Assembly (NCBI GenBank): GCA_036676195.1
Contig: JAKFDK010000129.1
Location: forward strand, 1-58,332
From: JAKFDK01 sp036676195
GTDB taxonomy: Bacteria > Bacillota > Sulfobacillia > Symbiobacteriales > ZC4RG38
DNA: 58,332 bases
Direction of reading: 5' to 3'
In this document: positions 16,502-26,533 of the stretch, one piece after another
Layout of the letters: each line of letters opens with the position of its first letter
Position numbering within the stretch: the stretch's first letter is position 1
Program-made: the position numbers and the translations under genes
Notes under the pieces: model-generated
What the model was told of the DNA's origin: nothing
Databases searched by the model: none
The model's input: the letters and a program-made list of their open reading frames with translations, nothing else

Positions 16502-17209
16502 TCAGAGCATGTCCGGGAAATCACTCATGATGCCGTCGACACCGCAGTTCCGCACATGCGCCAGTACCTCGGGACAGTTCACGGTCCACACGTTCACCTG
16601 CAGGCCGGCCGCATGGGCAGCCTGTACAAGCTGTGGGGTGACGAAATACCACGCCGGGTGTAACGCCGTGGCCCCGATGGCCTGTGCCATGCCAACGGGG
16701 TCGAGGGGGTTACAGTCATACAACATGCCGAGCGGCAGCTCGGGGGCCAGGTCGTGCAACTGTTTCAGCCCCACATGGTCGAACGACGAAACCCGGACCC
16801 GGTGCAGGCACCCCAATTCCCGGAGTTCCTGCACCAACTGCTCCTCGATTCCAGCGTAATGCAGCGACCCTGCCTTCATTTCCATGTGCAGAAAGAGTCC
16901 CTGTAAGTCCGGATCCAAAACCACTTCCGCCAGCGTGGGCACCCGTTCGCCACCAAACTCCGGTCCCTTCCACTGCCCGGCGTCCAGGGTGCGGATACCG
17001 GCGAGCGTGGCGGATCTGACCAGGCCGTGGCCGGTGGTGGTGCGGTCCAGGCGCTCATCGTGGATCACCACCAGGTGTCCGTCTGCGGTGCGGTGCAGGT
17101 CAAATTCCACCCCGTCGCACCTCAGCGCCGCCGCCCGCCGAAAGGAAATCAGGGTATTTTCCGGCGCCGTGCCGGCGGCGCCCCGGTGACCAATTCTAGC
17201 CGCCATCAT
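16502..17209 (-). CDS. Glycerophosphodiester phosphodiesterase (GDPD family)
   Basis: 235 residues, the compact cytosolic UgpQ-like size, no signal peptide. Catalytic motifs: IGHRGAAGTAPENT (HR and E), GVEFDLHRTADG (E, D) and VVIHDERLDRTT (H). It hydrolyses glycerophosphodiesters to glycerol-3-phosphate and an alcohol. ATG-ATG start behind GGGGGGACTGG. Confidence 0.93.
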   Translation of the reverse strand: MMAARIGHRGAAGTAPENTLISFRRAAALRCDGVEFDLHRTADGHLVVIHDERLDRTTTGHGLVRSATLAGIRTLDAGQWKGPEFGGERVPTLAEVVLDPDLQGLFLHMEMKAGSLHYAGIEEQLVQELRELGCLHRVRVSSFDHVGLKQLHDLAPELPLGMLYDCNPLDPVGMAQAIGATALHPAWYFVTPQLVQAAHAAGLQVNVWTVNCPEVLAHVRNCGVDGIMSDFPDML

Positions 17210-17301
17210 CCAGTCCCCCCGGGTTTGACTTTGACCCTCGTAAGACTATTTGCGCAAACATACAGGATATACCTTCCAGCCCAAAGCGATCAGCCTGGGA
17301 C

Positions 17302-17328
17302 ACCCACTTCAAGCGTAGACATAAGATA
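17302..17328 (+). promoter_or_regulatory. Sigma-K-like promoter ahead of the collagen-like gene
   Basis: AC at 17302-17303, 16-nt spacer, CATAAGATA at 17320-17328, matching the mother-cell sigma-K pattern AC-N16/17-CATAnnnTA. The start point would be near 17336, about 24 nt before the ATG. Confidence 0.5.
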
Positions 17329-17359
17329 GGGCAGGTAGCTCTACGAGGGGGTATCTCCC

Positions 17360-18010
17360 ATGGCGCAACCGTCCCCGCGGGTGGTGGATGTCCGGGTGGA
17401 GCCCATCGCTCGCCTTGGCGCGCCCGTTCCATCTGTTATCGTCAACTGCATCCCCGGCGCCGCCGGGATGGCGGGTGTGCCCGGTATGGCCGGCATCCCC
17501 GGCCAGATCCCCGGTATTACCGGCATCCCCGGCCAGATCCCCGGTATTACCGGTATCCCCGGCCAGATCCCCGGTATTACCGGTATCCCCGGCCAGATCC
17601 CCGGCATTACCGGCATCCCCGGAATTACCGGCGCTCCTGGCGCAGCCCAGATCATTGCCACCCTTGGGCAGGTCAGCCCCTCGCTGGCCATCATTTTACA
17701 GTCTAACCCAGCCCTGGCCCAGCAGGTCGCGGCCAACCAGCCGCTGGTGAACCTGCTGCTCACCCAGCCGCAGGTCGCCGCCTCCCTGGCCGCCAATCCG
17801 AGCCTGCTGGCCCAGTTGGCAGCTAACCCGTTGCTGGTCCTTCAGGTACAGTCCATGCTGACTCCATTCGGCGCAGTCACGCCGGGGTTCGGCGCCGCCG
17901 CCCTGCCCGGTGTCTCGCCTTTCGGCGTCGGCCAGCCCGGTGTCTCGCCCTTTGGCGCCCCGTTCATGGGCAGCCCGCTGGCCGGCCTACAGACTCCCTT
18001 CGGTTTCTAG
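17360..18010 (+). CDS. Collagen-like repeat surface protein, probably spore-associated
   Basis: 216 residues, ATG behind GAGGGGG. Order: short N-terminal segment; residues about 33-95 Gly-Xaa-Yaa-like repeats with unit GQIPGITGIP (four 30-bp DNA repeats at 17501-17620); residues about 96-160 an Asn-Pro-rich helical repeat (LAANPSLLAQLAANPLLVLQ); a Gly/Pro/Phe-rich tail (GVSPFGVGQPGVSPFG). No signal peptide or anchor, as in spore-surface collagen-like proteins that assemble from the mother cell. The sigma-K-like promoter supports that. The Asn-Pro repeat recalls the paralogue cluster at 50-53 kb. Confidence 0.75.
   Translation: MAQPSPRVVDVRVEPIARLGAPVPSVIVNCIPGAAGMAGVPGMAGIPGQIPGITGIPGQIPGITGIPGQIPGITGIPGQIPGITGIPGITGAPGAAQIIATLGQVSPSLAIILQSNPALAQQVAANQPLVNLLLTQPQVAASLAANPSLLAQLAANPLLVLQVQSMLTPFGAVTPGFGAAALPGVSPFGVGQPGVSPFGAPFMGSPLAGLQTPFGF
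17501..17620 (+). repeat. Four 30-bp tandem repeats encoding GQIPGITGIP
   Basis: Units start at 17501, 17531, 17561 and 17591 and differ at only a few third positions. In-frame length change by slippage is expected. Confidence 0.9.
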
Positions 18011-18014
18011 GGCT

Positions 18015-18050
18015 GACGGGTGGGGGTGCGCTTCCCCGCCCGTCCTTTTT
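18015..18050 (+). terminator. Terminator of the collagen-like gene
   Basis: Stem GACGGGTGGGG/CCCCGCCCGTC (one G-T pair) then CTTTTTATTTT, 5 nt past the stop. Confidence 0.85.
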
Positions 18051-18129
18051 ATTTTGCCGGGGAAAATTTTCTGGTACACCGGACAGGAACTGACTGGGCG
18101 GCGGCGAATCTTCTCGGAAATTGCATAGG

Positions 18130-18235
18130 GCCAAGACGCTAGGGGTGCTCACCAGTGTGAGCTGAGAACAGGCGACCAAAAGACCTGTACCCTTGAACCT
18201 GATCTGGATTATACCAGCGGAGGGAAGCGTCGGGT
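18130..18235 (+). promoter_or_regulatory. TPP riboswitch (THI box) upstream of thiC
   Basis: Conserved TPP aptamer parts in order: GGGGTGCTC, the CTGAGA core, ACCCTTGAACCTGAT, then the CAGCGGAGGGAAG 3' element. A terminator hairpin follows at 18255-18282, so it probably works by transcription attenuation. Confidence 0.95.
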
Positions 18236-18254
18236 GGGTACGTCCAGTATTTGT

Positions 18255-18282
18255 CCGACACCGCGTGGTGTCGGGCTTTTTT
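18255..18282 (+). terminator. Riboswitch expression-platform terminator
   Basis: Stem CCGACACC/GGTGTCGG, 4-nt loop, then GCTTTTTT; it lies between the aptamer and thiC. Confidence 0.88.
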
Positions 18283-18336
18283 ATTTGACCGTCCCCACTA
18301 CTCAAGTTTATACCTGACTGCCAGGGAGGAATCGCC

Positions 18337-20094
<1,758 letters not shown>

Positions 20095-20099
20095 GCACC

Positions 20100-20133
20100 A
20101 ACGGCGCCGGACCCCCTGCGGGCCGGCGCCGTT
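20100..20133. terminator. Shared terminator between convergent thiC and bioB
   Basis: Stem ACGGCGCCGG/CCGGCGCCGT with a 12-nt loop and GTTTCGTTT after it. It can serve both converging genes. Confidence 0.75.
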
Positions 20134-20150
20134 TCGTTTGGAGCGGTGGT

Positions 20151-21167
20151 TCAGCAGCAGCCAGGCGCCGCGGGGCTCTGGCTCTCTACCTCAAAGCCCA
20201 GGTCGGTCAGCATGCGGTGGTCCTCTGCCGGCATCTGGCCGGGGGTGGTCAGGTAATCGCCCACAAACAGCGAGTTGGCCGGATACAGCCCCAGGGGCTG
20301 CAGGGTACGCAGGTTCACCTCGCGGCCGCCGGCCATGCGGATTTCCTTGGTGGGGTTAATAAAGCGCACCATGGCCAGCAGCTTCAGGCAACGGCGGGGG
20401 GTGAGATCGTTCTGGCCGGCCATGGGCGTGCCGGCAATGGGGTTAAGGAAGTTCACCGGGATCGAGTCGGCATCCAGACCGCGCAGGGCAAAGGCCACGC
20501 TGACCGCGTCGCTGTCGGACTCGCCCATGCCAAAGATTACGCCGGAGCATGGGGACAGGCCGGCGGCCTTGACCCGCGCCACGGTGTCGACCCGGTCCTG
20601 GTAGGTGTGGGTGGTGACCACGTTGGGCGTGTGCTCGGCGCTGGTGTTCAGGTTGTGGTTGTAACGGTCGACCCCGGCCTCCTTGAGCCTGCGCGCCTGC
20701 TCTTCGCTGAGCAGGCCCAGGCAGCAGCACACCTTCAGGTTCAGGGTAGACTTGATCTCCCGGACGATATCGGCCATGTAGTCGACGTGCCGGTCGCTGG
20801 GGGTGCGGCCGCTGGTGACCATGCAGTAAGTGGCGGCCCCCATGTCGGCCGCCCGCTTCGCCCCGGCCAGGATCGTCTCCCGGGACTGCATGGGGTATTT
20901 CTGGATCTCGGCCTCGGAAATGGCCGACTGCGAACAGTAGTGGCAGTCTTCCTGGCACAGGCCGCTCTGAGCGTTCATGAGCACCTGCAGGCGTACCCGG
21001 TTGCCAAAGTAGTGGTGCCGGATCTTGTAGGCGGCTGAGAGCAGGTCGAGCAGTTCGGTGTCGGGGACCTGCAACATGGCCAGGGCCGCTTCCCGGGTCA
21101 CGGTCTCCCCGGCCAGGACCCGATCGGCCAGGGCCTGCCAGTTCACAGACTGGGTGGTTTCGGGCAT
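20151..21167 (-). CDS. bioB: Biotin synthase
   Basis: 338 residues. Radical SAM enzyme inserting sulfur into dethiobiotin. SAM cluster motif CQEDCHYCSQS (CxxxCxxC) at about residues 64-71; the [2Fe-2S] ligands include Cys in YCMVTSGR and CCCLG and Arg in KEIRMAGGREV. The last gene of the operon bioA-bioF-bioD-bioB, one base after the bioD stop. It ends in an unusual Cys-Cys. Confidence 0.97.
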   Translation of the reverse strand: MPETTQSVNWQALADRVLAGETVTREAALAMLQVPDTELLDLLSAAYKIRHHYFGNRVRLQVLMNAQSGLCQEDCHYCSQSAISEAEIQKYPMQSRETILAGAKRAADMGAATYCMVTSGRTPSDRHVDYMADIVREIKSTLNLKVCCCLGLLSEEQARRLKEAGVDRYNHNLNTSAEHTPNVVTTHTYQDRVDTVARVKAAGLSPCSGVIFGMGESDSDAVSVAFALRGLDADSIPVNFLNPIAGTPMAGQNDLTPRRCLKLLAMVRFINPTKEIRMAGGREVNLRTLQPLGLYPANSLFVGDYLTTPGQMPAEDHRMLTDLGFEVESQSPAAPGCC

Positions 21168-21168
21168 A

Positions 21169-21900
21169 TCAGGCGTCTCCCTTCAGAAGATCAAAAATCG
21201 GGTTCAGGTCCAGGCACTGCTCCACCGCCACCGCCATGTCGGCCACCCGGCCGGACTCCACGTCTACCCCCGGCAGGTGCGGAATTCGCCCCAGCACCGG
21301 CACGCCAGTCATGGCGGCGATGACCCCGGGGCTGGTCTCCTCGGCGGCGCCGGGGGTGGCCGGATAGCTGTTGATGACGATGCCCAGTACGGTCAGGCCC
21401 TGCTGGCGGGCGTAGGCCACGCTGAGCACGGTGTGGTTGATGGTACCGAGCCCGGCCCGGGCCACCAACAGCACCGGCAGGCGCCAGCGGGCGGCCAGGC
21501 CGGCCATGGTCAGTTCCCCGGTCAGGGGAACGGCCAGTCCCCCCGCCCCCTCCACCAGCACAAAGGGGTAGCGCTGCTGCAGGTAGGCATGGGCGGAATC
21601 CAGCACGGCCGGGTCGAGGCGGACACCGGCCCGCGCCGCCGCCACCGCCGGGGCCAGGGGCTCGGCGAAGGTGTACGGCACCACCTGTGCCAGGGGCAGG
21701 TCCAGCCCGGCCGCCCGGGCCAGGCAGCCGCCGTCCGGCGGCCAGGGGGCCGCCCCGGGGGTGGCCGGCCAGCCGGTCTCCGCCGGTTTCAGGGCAGCCA
21801 CGGCGATGCCCCGGCGGCGCAGGATGGCCAGCAAGCCGGCCGACACCGCCGTCTTGCCCACGCCGGTATCGGTACCGGTGACAAACAGGCCGGCGCTCAC
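21169..21900 (-). CDS. bioD: Dethiobiotin synthetase
   Basis: 243 residues. ATP-dependent closure of the ureido ring from 7,8-diaminopelargonate and CO2. P-loop GTDTGVGKTAVSAGL at the N-terminus, KPAETG for substrate binding and VEGAGGLAVPL. It overlaps bioF by 4 nt, so the two are translationally coupled. Confidence 0.96.
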   Translation of the reverse strand: MSAGLFVTGTDTGVGKTAVSAGLLAILRRRGIAVAALKPAETGWPATPGAAPWPPDGGCLARAAGLDLPLAQVVPYTFAEPLAPAVAAARAGVRLDPAVLDSAHAYLQQRYPFVLVEGAGGLAVPLTGELTMAGLAARWRLPVLLVARAGLGTINHTVLSVAYARQQGLTVLGIVINSYPATPGAAEETSPGVIAAMTGVPVLGRIPHLPGVDVESGRVADMAVAVEQCLDLNPIFDLLKGDA

Positions 21901-23075
21901 GGCAACACCCCCGTCTGGCGCCCGGCGACGGCGAAGGCCGCCAGGGCGGCATCGAGATCGGCATTGGTGTGGGTAGCCATGACGGTGGCCCGCAGGCGGC
22001 TGCTCCCCACCGGCACCGTGGGCGGCCGGATGGCCGGCACGAATACCCCCGCCTCTTCCAGGGTCCGGGCCAGGGCCAGGGTGGGCTCTGCTTCGCCTAT
22101 CAGCACCGGCACCACCGGGGTTTCGCCCGGCAGCACCCGGTAGCCCAGTGCGGTCAGCCCCTGGCGCAGGCGCCGGGTGTTGGCATGCAGCCGCTCCCGC
22201 CGCTCCGGCTCCCGGCGGAGCACCGCCAGTGCCTCCAGCCCCACCGCCGCCGTGGCCGGCGACGGTGCGGTGGAGAAAATGAACGAACGGGCGCGGTTAC
22301 GCAGGTAATCACACAGCAGGCGGCTGCCAGCCACGAAACCGCCTTCACCGGCCAGGGCCTTGCTGAGGGTGCCCATCTGGATCGGAATCTGCCCGTGCAC
22401 TCCGAAGTGCTCCGCCGTACCGGCGCCGGTGCGGCCCAGTACGCCGGTGCCGTGGGCGTCGTCGACCATCAGCATGGCCTGGTGTCTTTCAGCCACAGCA
22501 CGCAGGGCGGGCAGCGGCGCCATGTCGCCGTCCATGCTGAAGACGCCGTCGGTCACAATCAGGCAGCGCCGGTGGGCCGGGCGCGCCTCGGCCAGCAGGG
22601 TGGCCAGATGCTCAGGATCGCCGTGGCGATACACCGCGGTACGCGCCCGGCTCAGGCGGCAGGCATCGATGATGCTGGCATGATTCAACTCGTCGCTGCA
22701 GATCAGGTCCTCAGGCCCTACCAGGGCGGTGATCGTCCCGACGTTGGCCTGGTAGCCGGTGCCGAACAATACCGCATCTTCGCTGCCCTTGAGGGCGGCC
22801 AGGGCCGCCTCCAGTTCCCGGTGCAGCCGGGTGGTGCCGGTAATCAGCCGGGAGCCGCCGCTGCCGGTGCCGAACTCGGCCAGCGCCCGCCCGGCCGCTG
22901 CCACCAGGTCGGGGTGGGTGTTCAGTCCCAGGTAGGCGTTTGAGGCCAGCAGGATGAGCGGCCGGCCGTCCACCTCGGTACGGGGGGCCTGGGGGGCGGT
23001 AAAGGTGCGCAGCCGCCGCAGCCGGCCGGCGAGTCGGGTCTGTTCCAGTTCAGCGGCCAGGAATTCCAGGCTCAC
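21897..23075 (-). CDS. bioF: 8-amino-7-oxononanoate synthase
   Basis: 392 residues. PLP-dependent alpha-oxoamine synthase condensing pimeloyl thioester with alanine. GSGGSRLITGT near the substrate pocket, DDAHGTGVLG (PLP ring Asp/His) and the Schiff-base Lys in TLSKALAGEGG. It overlaps bioA by 4 nt. No bioW or bioC/bioH is in the window, so the pimeloyl source must be encoded elsewhere. Confidence 0.94.
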   Translation of the reverse strand: MSLEFLAAELEQTRLAGRLRRLRTFTAPQAPRTEVDGRPLILLASNAYLGLNTHPDLVAAAGRALAEFGTGSGGSRLITGTTRLHRELEAALAALKGSEDAVLFGTGYQANVGTITALVGPEDLICSDELNHASIIDACRLSRARTAVYRHGDPEHLATLLAEARPAHRRCLIVTDGVFSMDGDMAPLPALRAVAERHQAMLMVDDAHGTGVLGRTGAGTAEHFGVHGQIPIQMGTLSKALAGEGGFVAGSRLLCDYLRNRARSFIFSTAPSPATAAVGLEALAVLRREPERRERLHANTRRLRQGLTALGYRVLPGETPVVPVLIGEAEPTLALARTLEEAGVFVPAIRPPTVPVGSSRLRATVMATHTNADLDAALAAFAVAGRQTGVLP

Positions 23076-24460
23076 GGTAACGTCGCCCCCGTCACCCGGG
23101 TAGCTACGGCGGCCATGTGCGCCTGTACGTCCAGATGGGCCTGCCAGAACAGGTCGAGCATGGTCTTCAGGTCGGCCTGGCTGGCCGCCAGGGGCGGCAT
23201 GAAGATGGAGGTGCTGGCGTAGGGCCGTACCAGCAGGCCCAGTTCCCGGGCCCGGTCAGCCACTGCCCACCCCACCCTGTCCTCCCAGGGGAAGCGGGCC
23301 TTGGTGGCCTTGTCGGCTACCAGTTCCAGGCCCACCATCATGCCCTGCTGGCGGACATCGCCGACAAAGGGCAGGGTGCGGAAGCGCTCCAGTTCCCGGG
23401 CCAGAAAAGCGGCCTTGGCCGGCAGTTCGGGCAGGAGTTCCTGGAGCAGGTCCAGGCTGGCCAGGGCGGCGGCACAGGCCAACTGGTTGCCGGTGTACGA
23501 GTGGCCGTGGAAAAAGGTTTTTTGTGCGCGGTAGTCGCCCAAAAACAGCTTGTAAATTTCATCGGTGGCCAGGGTGGCCGCCAGGGGCAGGTAGCCACCG
23601 GTAATGCCCTTGCCCACAGCCAGCAGGTCGGGCGCCACATCCTCGTGCTCGCAGGCCCACAGGCGCCCGGTCCGGGCAAACCCGGTGGCAACCTCGTCGG
23701 CCACCAGCAGCACGTTATAGCGGGTGCACAACTCCCGCAGCCCGCGCAGGTAGCCGGGGGGCATCACAATAATTCCGCCCACGCCCTGGACGAGCGACTC
23801 CATAAACACCGCCGCCAGCTCGGCCTGGTGCTCCTGCAGCAGCCGCTCCACCGCCGCCAGACACTGACGGGTACAGCTTGCCGGCTCCTGCCCCCAGGGG
23901 CAGCGATAGCAGTAGGGATACGGTACCTGCAGGTTGGCGGGCAGCAGGTGGGCAAAGGGCCGGTGGAACACTTCCACCGGAGCGATCCCCACCGCCCCCA
24001 TGGTGTCGCCGTGGTAGCCTTCGGCGAAAGACAGCACCTTGCGCTTGCCGGGCTGCCCGCGGTGGTACCAGTACTGCACCGCCAGCTTCAGGGCCACCTC
24101 GACCGCGCCGGAGCCGTTATCGGAGTAAAATACCCGTTGCAGCCCCGCTGGGGCCAGGCGGGCCAGCCGCTCAGCCAGCAGGATCGACGGGACGTTGGCC
24201 TGGGTCAGCAGGGTCGAATGGGCCACCTTGCCCAATTGATCCACAATGGCCTGGTCGATCTGCGGCACCCGGTGCCCGTGCACGTTGAGCCAGATGGACG
24301 AAATGCCGTCCCAGTACCAGCGGCCGTTTACATCCATCAGCCGCATGCCCTGCCCGCGCTCAATGATCACTGGGTCCCGCTCGGCGTATTCCTTCATTTG
24401 CGTATACGGGTGCCAGACATGTTGCCGGTCCCAGTCACGTAGTTGCTCCCGATCCACCAC
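23072..24460 (-). CDS. bioA: Adenosylmethionine-8-amino-7-oxononanoate aminotransferase
   Basis: 462 residues from a GTG at 24460 preceded by GAGAGG. An ATG at 24499 and longer forms to 24523 are in frame, but the ATG has no ribosome site and lies inside the BirA-type operator, so the shorter form is preferred. Class III aminotransferase: HVWHPYTQMKEY and SSIWLNVHGHR at the start, DEVATGFARTG for PLP, HGHSYTGN near the end of the active site. First gene of the biotin operon. Confidence 0.94.
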   Translation of the reverse strand: MVDREQLRDWDRQHVWHPYTQMKEYAERDPVIIERGQGMRLMDVNGRWYWDGISSIWLNVHGHRVPQIDQAIVDQLGKVAHSTLLTQANVPSILLAERLARLAPAGLQRVFYSDNGSGAVEVALKLAVQYWYHRGQPGKRKVLSFAEGYHGDTMGAVGIAPVEVFHRPFAHLLPANLQVPYPYCYRCPWGQEPASCTRQCLAAVERLLQEHQAELAAVFMESLVQGVGGIIVMPPGYLRGLRELCTRYNVLLVADEVATGFARTGRLWACEHEDVAPDLLAVGKGITGGYLPLAATLATDEIYKLFLGDYRAQKTFFHGHSYTGNQLACAAALASLDLLQELLPELPAKAAFLARELERFRTLPFVGDVRQQGMMVGLELVADKATKARFPWEDRVGWAVADRARELGLLVRPYASTSIFMPPLAASQADLKTMLDLFWQAHLDVQAHMAAVATRVTGATLP

Positions 24461-24482
24461 TGGCCGCACCGCCTCTCGGTAT

Positions 24483-24514
24483 ACGTTAACCAGCTCCATA
24501 TGCACAGTTAACAT
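24483..24514 (-). promoter_or_regulatory. BirA-type biotin operator at the bioA promoter
   Basis: Two GTTAAC half-sites (24485-24490 and 24507-24512) flanked as ACGTTAACC and AGTTAACAT, with 14 nt between the 9-mers. This fits the Firmicutes BirA pattern TTGTTAACC-N14/15-GGTTAACAA. A possible minus-strand promoter (TTGTGC-N17-TATGGA) overlaps it. It implies repression of bioAFDB by biotinoyl-AMP-bound BirA. Confidence 0.65.
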
Positions 24515-24595
24515 TATGCACAACTACCAGGGACTTCGGCAAGGGGATTCCGTTTGTCGCCCCCTTGCCGCCGGTGGCCTTTCTCAGATAGAATG

Positions 24596-24601
24596 TATAA
24601 T
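24596..24601 (+). promoter_or_regulatory. -10 hexamer of the second thiamine operon
   Basis: Perfect TATAAT just ahead of the riboswitch; no good -35 at 16-18 nt. It diverges from the bioA promoter about 80 nt away. Confidence 0.5.
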
Positions 24602-24605
24602 GTTC

Positions 24606-24710
24606 CATGATCGCGCTGGGGGTGCCTTCGGGCTGAGAACGGAGCAAGTTAACGCTCTGTACCCTTTGAACCTGAACCGGGTCATGCCGGCGTAGGGAAG
24701 TGCGGCCGTT
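24606..24710 (+). promoter_or_regulatory. TPP riboswitch upstream of tenI-thiSG-thiO
   Basis: THI-box parts in order: GGGGGTGCC, GGCTGAGAAC, CCTTTGAACCTGAACCGGGTC, GGCGTAGGGAAG. A terminator follows at 24732-24766. Confidence 0.95.
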
Positions 24711-24731
24711 TGCAGTCAGCCATGCCTGCAG

Positions 24732-24766
24732 CCGCGCCCTACCCCGGGTGCGGTTGTTTTATTTTT
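24732..24766 (+). terminator. Attenuator terminator of the second TPP riboswitch
   Basis: Stem CCGCGCCC/GGGTGCGG then TTGTTTTATTTTT, between aptamer and first gene. Confidence 0.85.
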
Positions 24767-24803
24767 CCAATGTCTCTGTCGCGGTTCTTGAAGGAGGCCG
24801 TCC

Positions 24804-25457
24804 ATGCCGACCTTTCACCTGCATCTGGTGACAGACCGCAGTGCCACTCCCAATCTCACCGCCGCCATTGCCGCCGCCCTGGCCGGCGGGGTGGACTGGG
24901 TACAGTTGAGGGAGAAAACGGCTCCGGCCAGGGACCAGTACGATCTGGCCCTGGAGCTGAACCAGCTTTGTACGGCGACCGGAGCCGGTTTGCTGGTGAA
25001 CGACCGGGCCGACGTGGCCGTGGCCGTTGGCGCCAGGGGGGTACACCTGACCCGGCGCAGCCTGCCGCCGGCCGCAGTTCGGGGACAGTTGCCCCCGGAC
25101 GGGCTGATCGGGCTGTCGGTGCACACCGTGGCTGAAGCGGTGGCAGCCGCCCGGGCCGGGGTCGACTACCTCACCTTTGGCAGCGTTTTTCCTACCCGCA
25201 GTCATCCGGGCGGACAGGCCCAGGGGCTGGAGGCCCTGGCCCAGGTGGCGAGGGCCGTGCCGGTCCCGGTTCTGGCCATTGGCGGCATTACGGCCGACAA
25301 TGCCGCCGCCGTGCTCGACACCGGCTGTGCGGGCATTGCCCTGATTTCAGCGATTCTGGCCGAAGCGGATCCCCGGGCGGCGGCGGCCCGGCTGCGGGCA
25401 GTTCTGGATCAACACCCGGGCCGGCCCTGCCACGCCTTTGCCCCCCGCCCTCTGTAA
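24804..25457 (+). CDS. ThiE/TenI-family protein, more like TenI (thiazole tautomerase)
   Basis: 217 residues, (beta/alpha)8 barrel, ATG behind AAGGAGG. ThiE couples pyrimidine and thiazole phosphates; TenI aromatises the thiazole phosphate made by ThiG. QLREK and NDRADVA occur in both. However, the ThiE phosphate/Mg block GVHLGQxD reads GVHLTRRSL here, and the TenI-like SVHTVAEA (with the catalytic-type His) and FGSVFPTRSHPGG are present. Its place directly before thiS-thiG and thiO, as in the Bacillus tenI-thiO-thiS-thiG order, also supports TenI. A true thiE would then lie elsewhere. Automated annotation will probably say ThiE. Confidence 0.85.
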   Translation: MPTFHLHLVTDRSATPNLTAAIAAALAGGVDWVQLREKTAPARDQYDLALELNQLCTATGAGLLVNDRADVAVAVGARGVHLTRRSLPPAAVRGQLPPDGLIGLSVHTVAEAVAAARAGVDYLTFGSVFPTRSHPGGQAQGLEALAQVARAVPVPVLAIGGITADNAAAVLDTGCAGIALISAILAEADPRAAAARLRAVLDQHPGRPCHAFAPRPL

Positions 25458-25480
25458 CCACCGCATTTTCTAAGGAGGCC

Positions 25481-26533
25481 ATGATGTTGCAAATTCATGT
25501 GAATGGCAAATCCCGCGATATTCCCGGCCCCATGACGGTACAGGAACTCGTCGGGCACCTGGACCTGGGCGCCACCCGGGTCGCCGTGGCGGTGGGCGAT
25601 GCGGTGCTCCTGCCGGAACAGTGGGAGCACACGCAGATCCAGGCCGGCGACCAGGTGGAGATCGTCCGGGCGGTGGGCGGCGGCGCCTCCGAAGCCCGCT
25701 GGTCCGGGGTGTCCCCCTATGTGCCGGCTGAGGACCCGGTGGTGATTGGCGGGCGCACCTTTACCTCCCGCCTGTTCTGTGGCACCGGCAAGTTCCGCAC
25801 AGCAGCCGAGATGCAGGCTGCCCATGCCCGGGCCGGCACGGAGATGGTCACGGTGGCCATCCGCTACATGGATTTTGAGGCCGATGGCGGCGGCGACATT
25901 CTGCGCCACCTGGATCAGGGGCGCTACCACCTGCTGCCCAACACCGCCGGGGCCTACACCGCCGACCAGGCCGTGAAGATGGCTCACCTGGCCCGGGCCG
26001 CCACCGGCACCAACTGGATCAAGCTGGAGGTCATCGGTGACCAGCAGACTCTGCTGCCCGACCTGCAGGGCACCCTGGAGGCGGCGGGCCGCCTGATCAG
26101 GGATGGGTTTGTGGTACTGGCCTACACAACAGCCGACCTGATTACCTGCCTGCGCCTGGCCGACCTGGGCTGCGCCGCCATCATGCCGCTGGCCAGCCCG
26201 ATTGGCACCGGGCAGGGGCTGGTGGACTGGCCGGCCATCCGCCGGGTGGTGGAGCGCCTGTCCGGGGTGCCCGTGGTGGTGGATGCCGGCATCGGCTGCG
26301 CCACCGATGCCGCCCAGGCGATGGAAACCGGGGCCGCCGCCGTACTGGTGAACACGGCCATTGCCAAGGCGGACAACCCCGCCCTGATGGCCGAGGCAAT
26401 GAAGTGGGCGGTAGTGGCCGGACGCCAGAGCTATCTGTCCGGGCGGATGGCCAAACAGGAGTGCGCCAACCCGTCCAGCCCCACCACCGGGGTGCCGGTG
26501 GCCGGCCTGCGCCGCACCGGGGAGGTCGAGTAA
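25481..26533 (+). CDS. thiG: ThiS-ThiG fusion: sulfur carrier plus thiazole synthase
   Basis: 350 residues. Residues 1-68 are ThiS (IHVNGKSRDIPGPMTVQELV to VEIVRAVGGG), ending in the Gly-Gly that normally forms the thiocarboxylate. After a linker of about 17 residues, residues about 86-350 are ThiG (VVIGGRTFTSRLFCGTGKF; active Lys in WIKLEVIGD; glycine-rich phosphate loops GCAAIMPLASPIGTGQG). No stop or frameshift separates them. Because the carrier must present a free C-terminal Gly, cleavage at GGG or an alternative carrier is needed. It overlaps thiO by 1 nt. Confidence 0.95.
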   Translation: MMLQIHVNGKSRDIPGPMTVQELVGHLDLGATRVAVAVGDAVLLPEQWEHTQIQAGDQVEIVRAVGGGASEARWSGVSPYVPAEDPVVIGGRTFTSRLFCGTGKFRTAAEMQAAHARAGTEMVTVAIRYMDFEADGGGDILRHLDQGRYHLLPNTAGAYTADQAVKMAHLARAATGTNWIKLEVIGDQQTLLPDLQGTLEAAGRLIRDGFVVLAYTTADLITCLRLADLGCAAIMPLASPIGTGQGLVDWPAIRRVVERLSGVPVVVDAGIGCATDAAQAMETGAAAVLVNTAIAKADNPALMAEAMKWAVVAGRQSYLSGRMAKQECANPSSPTTGVPVAGLRRTGEVE

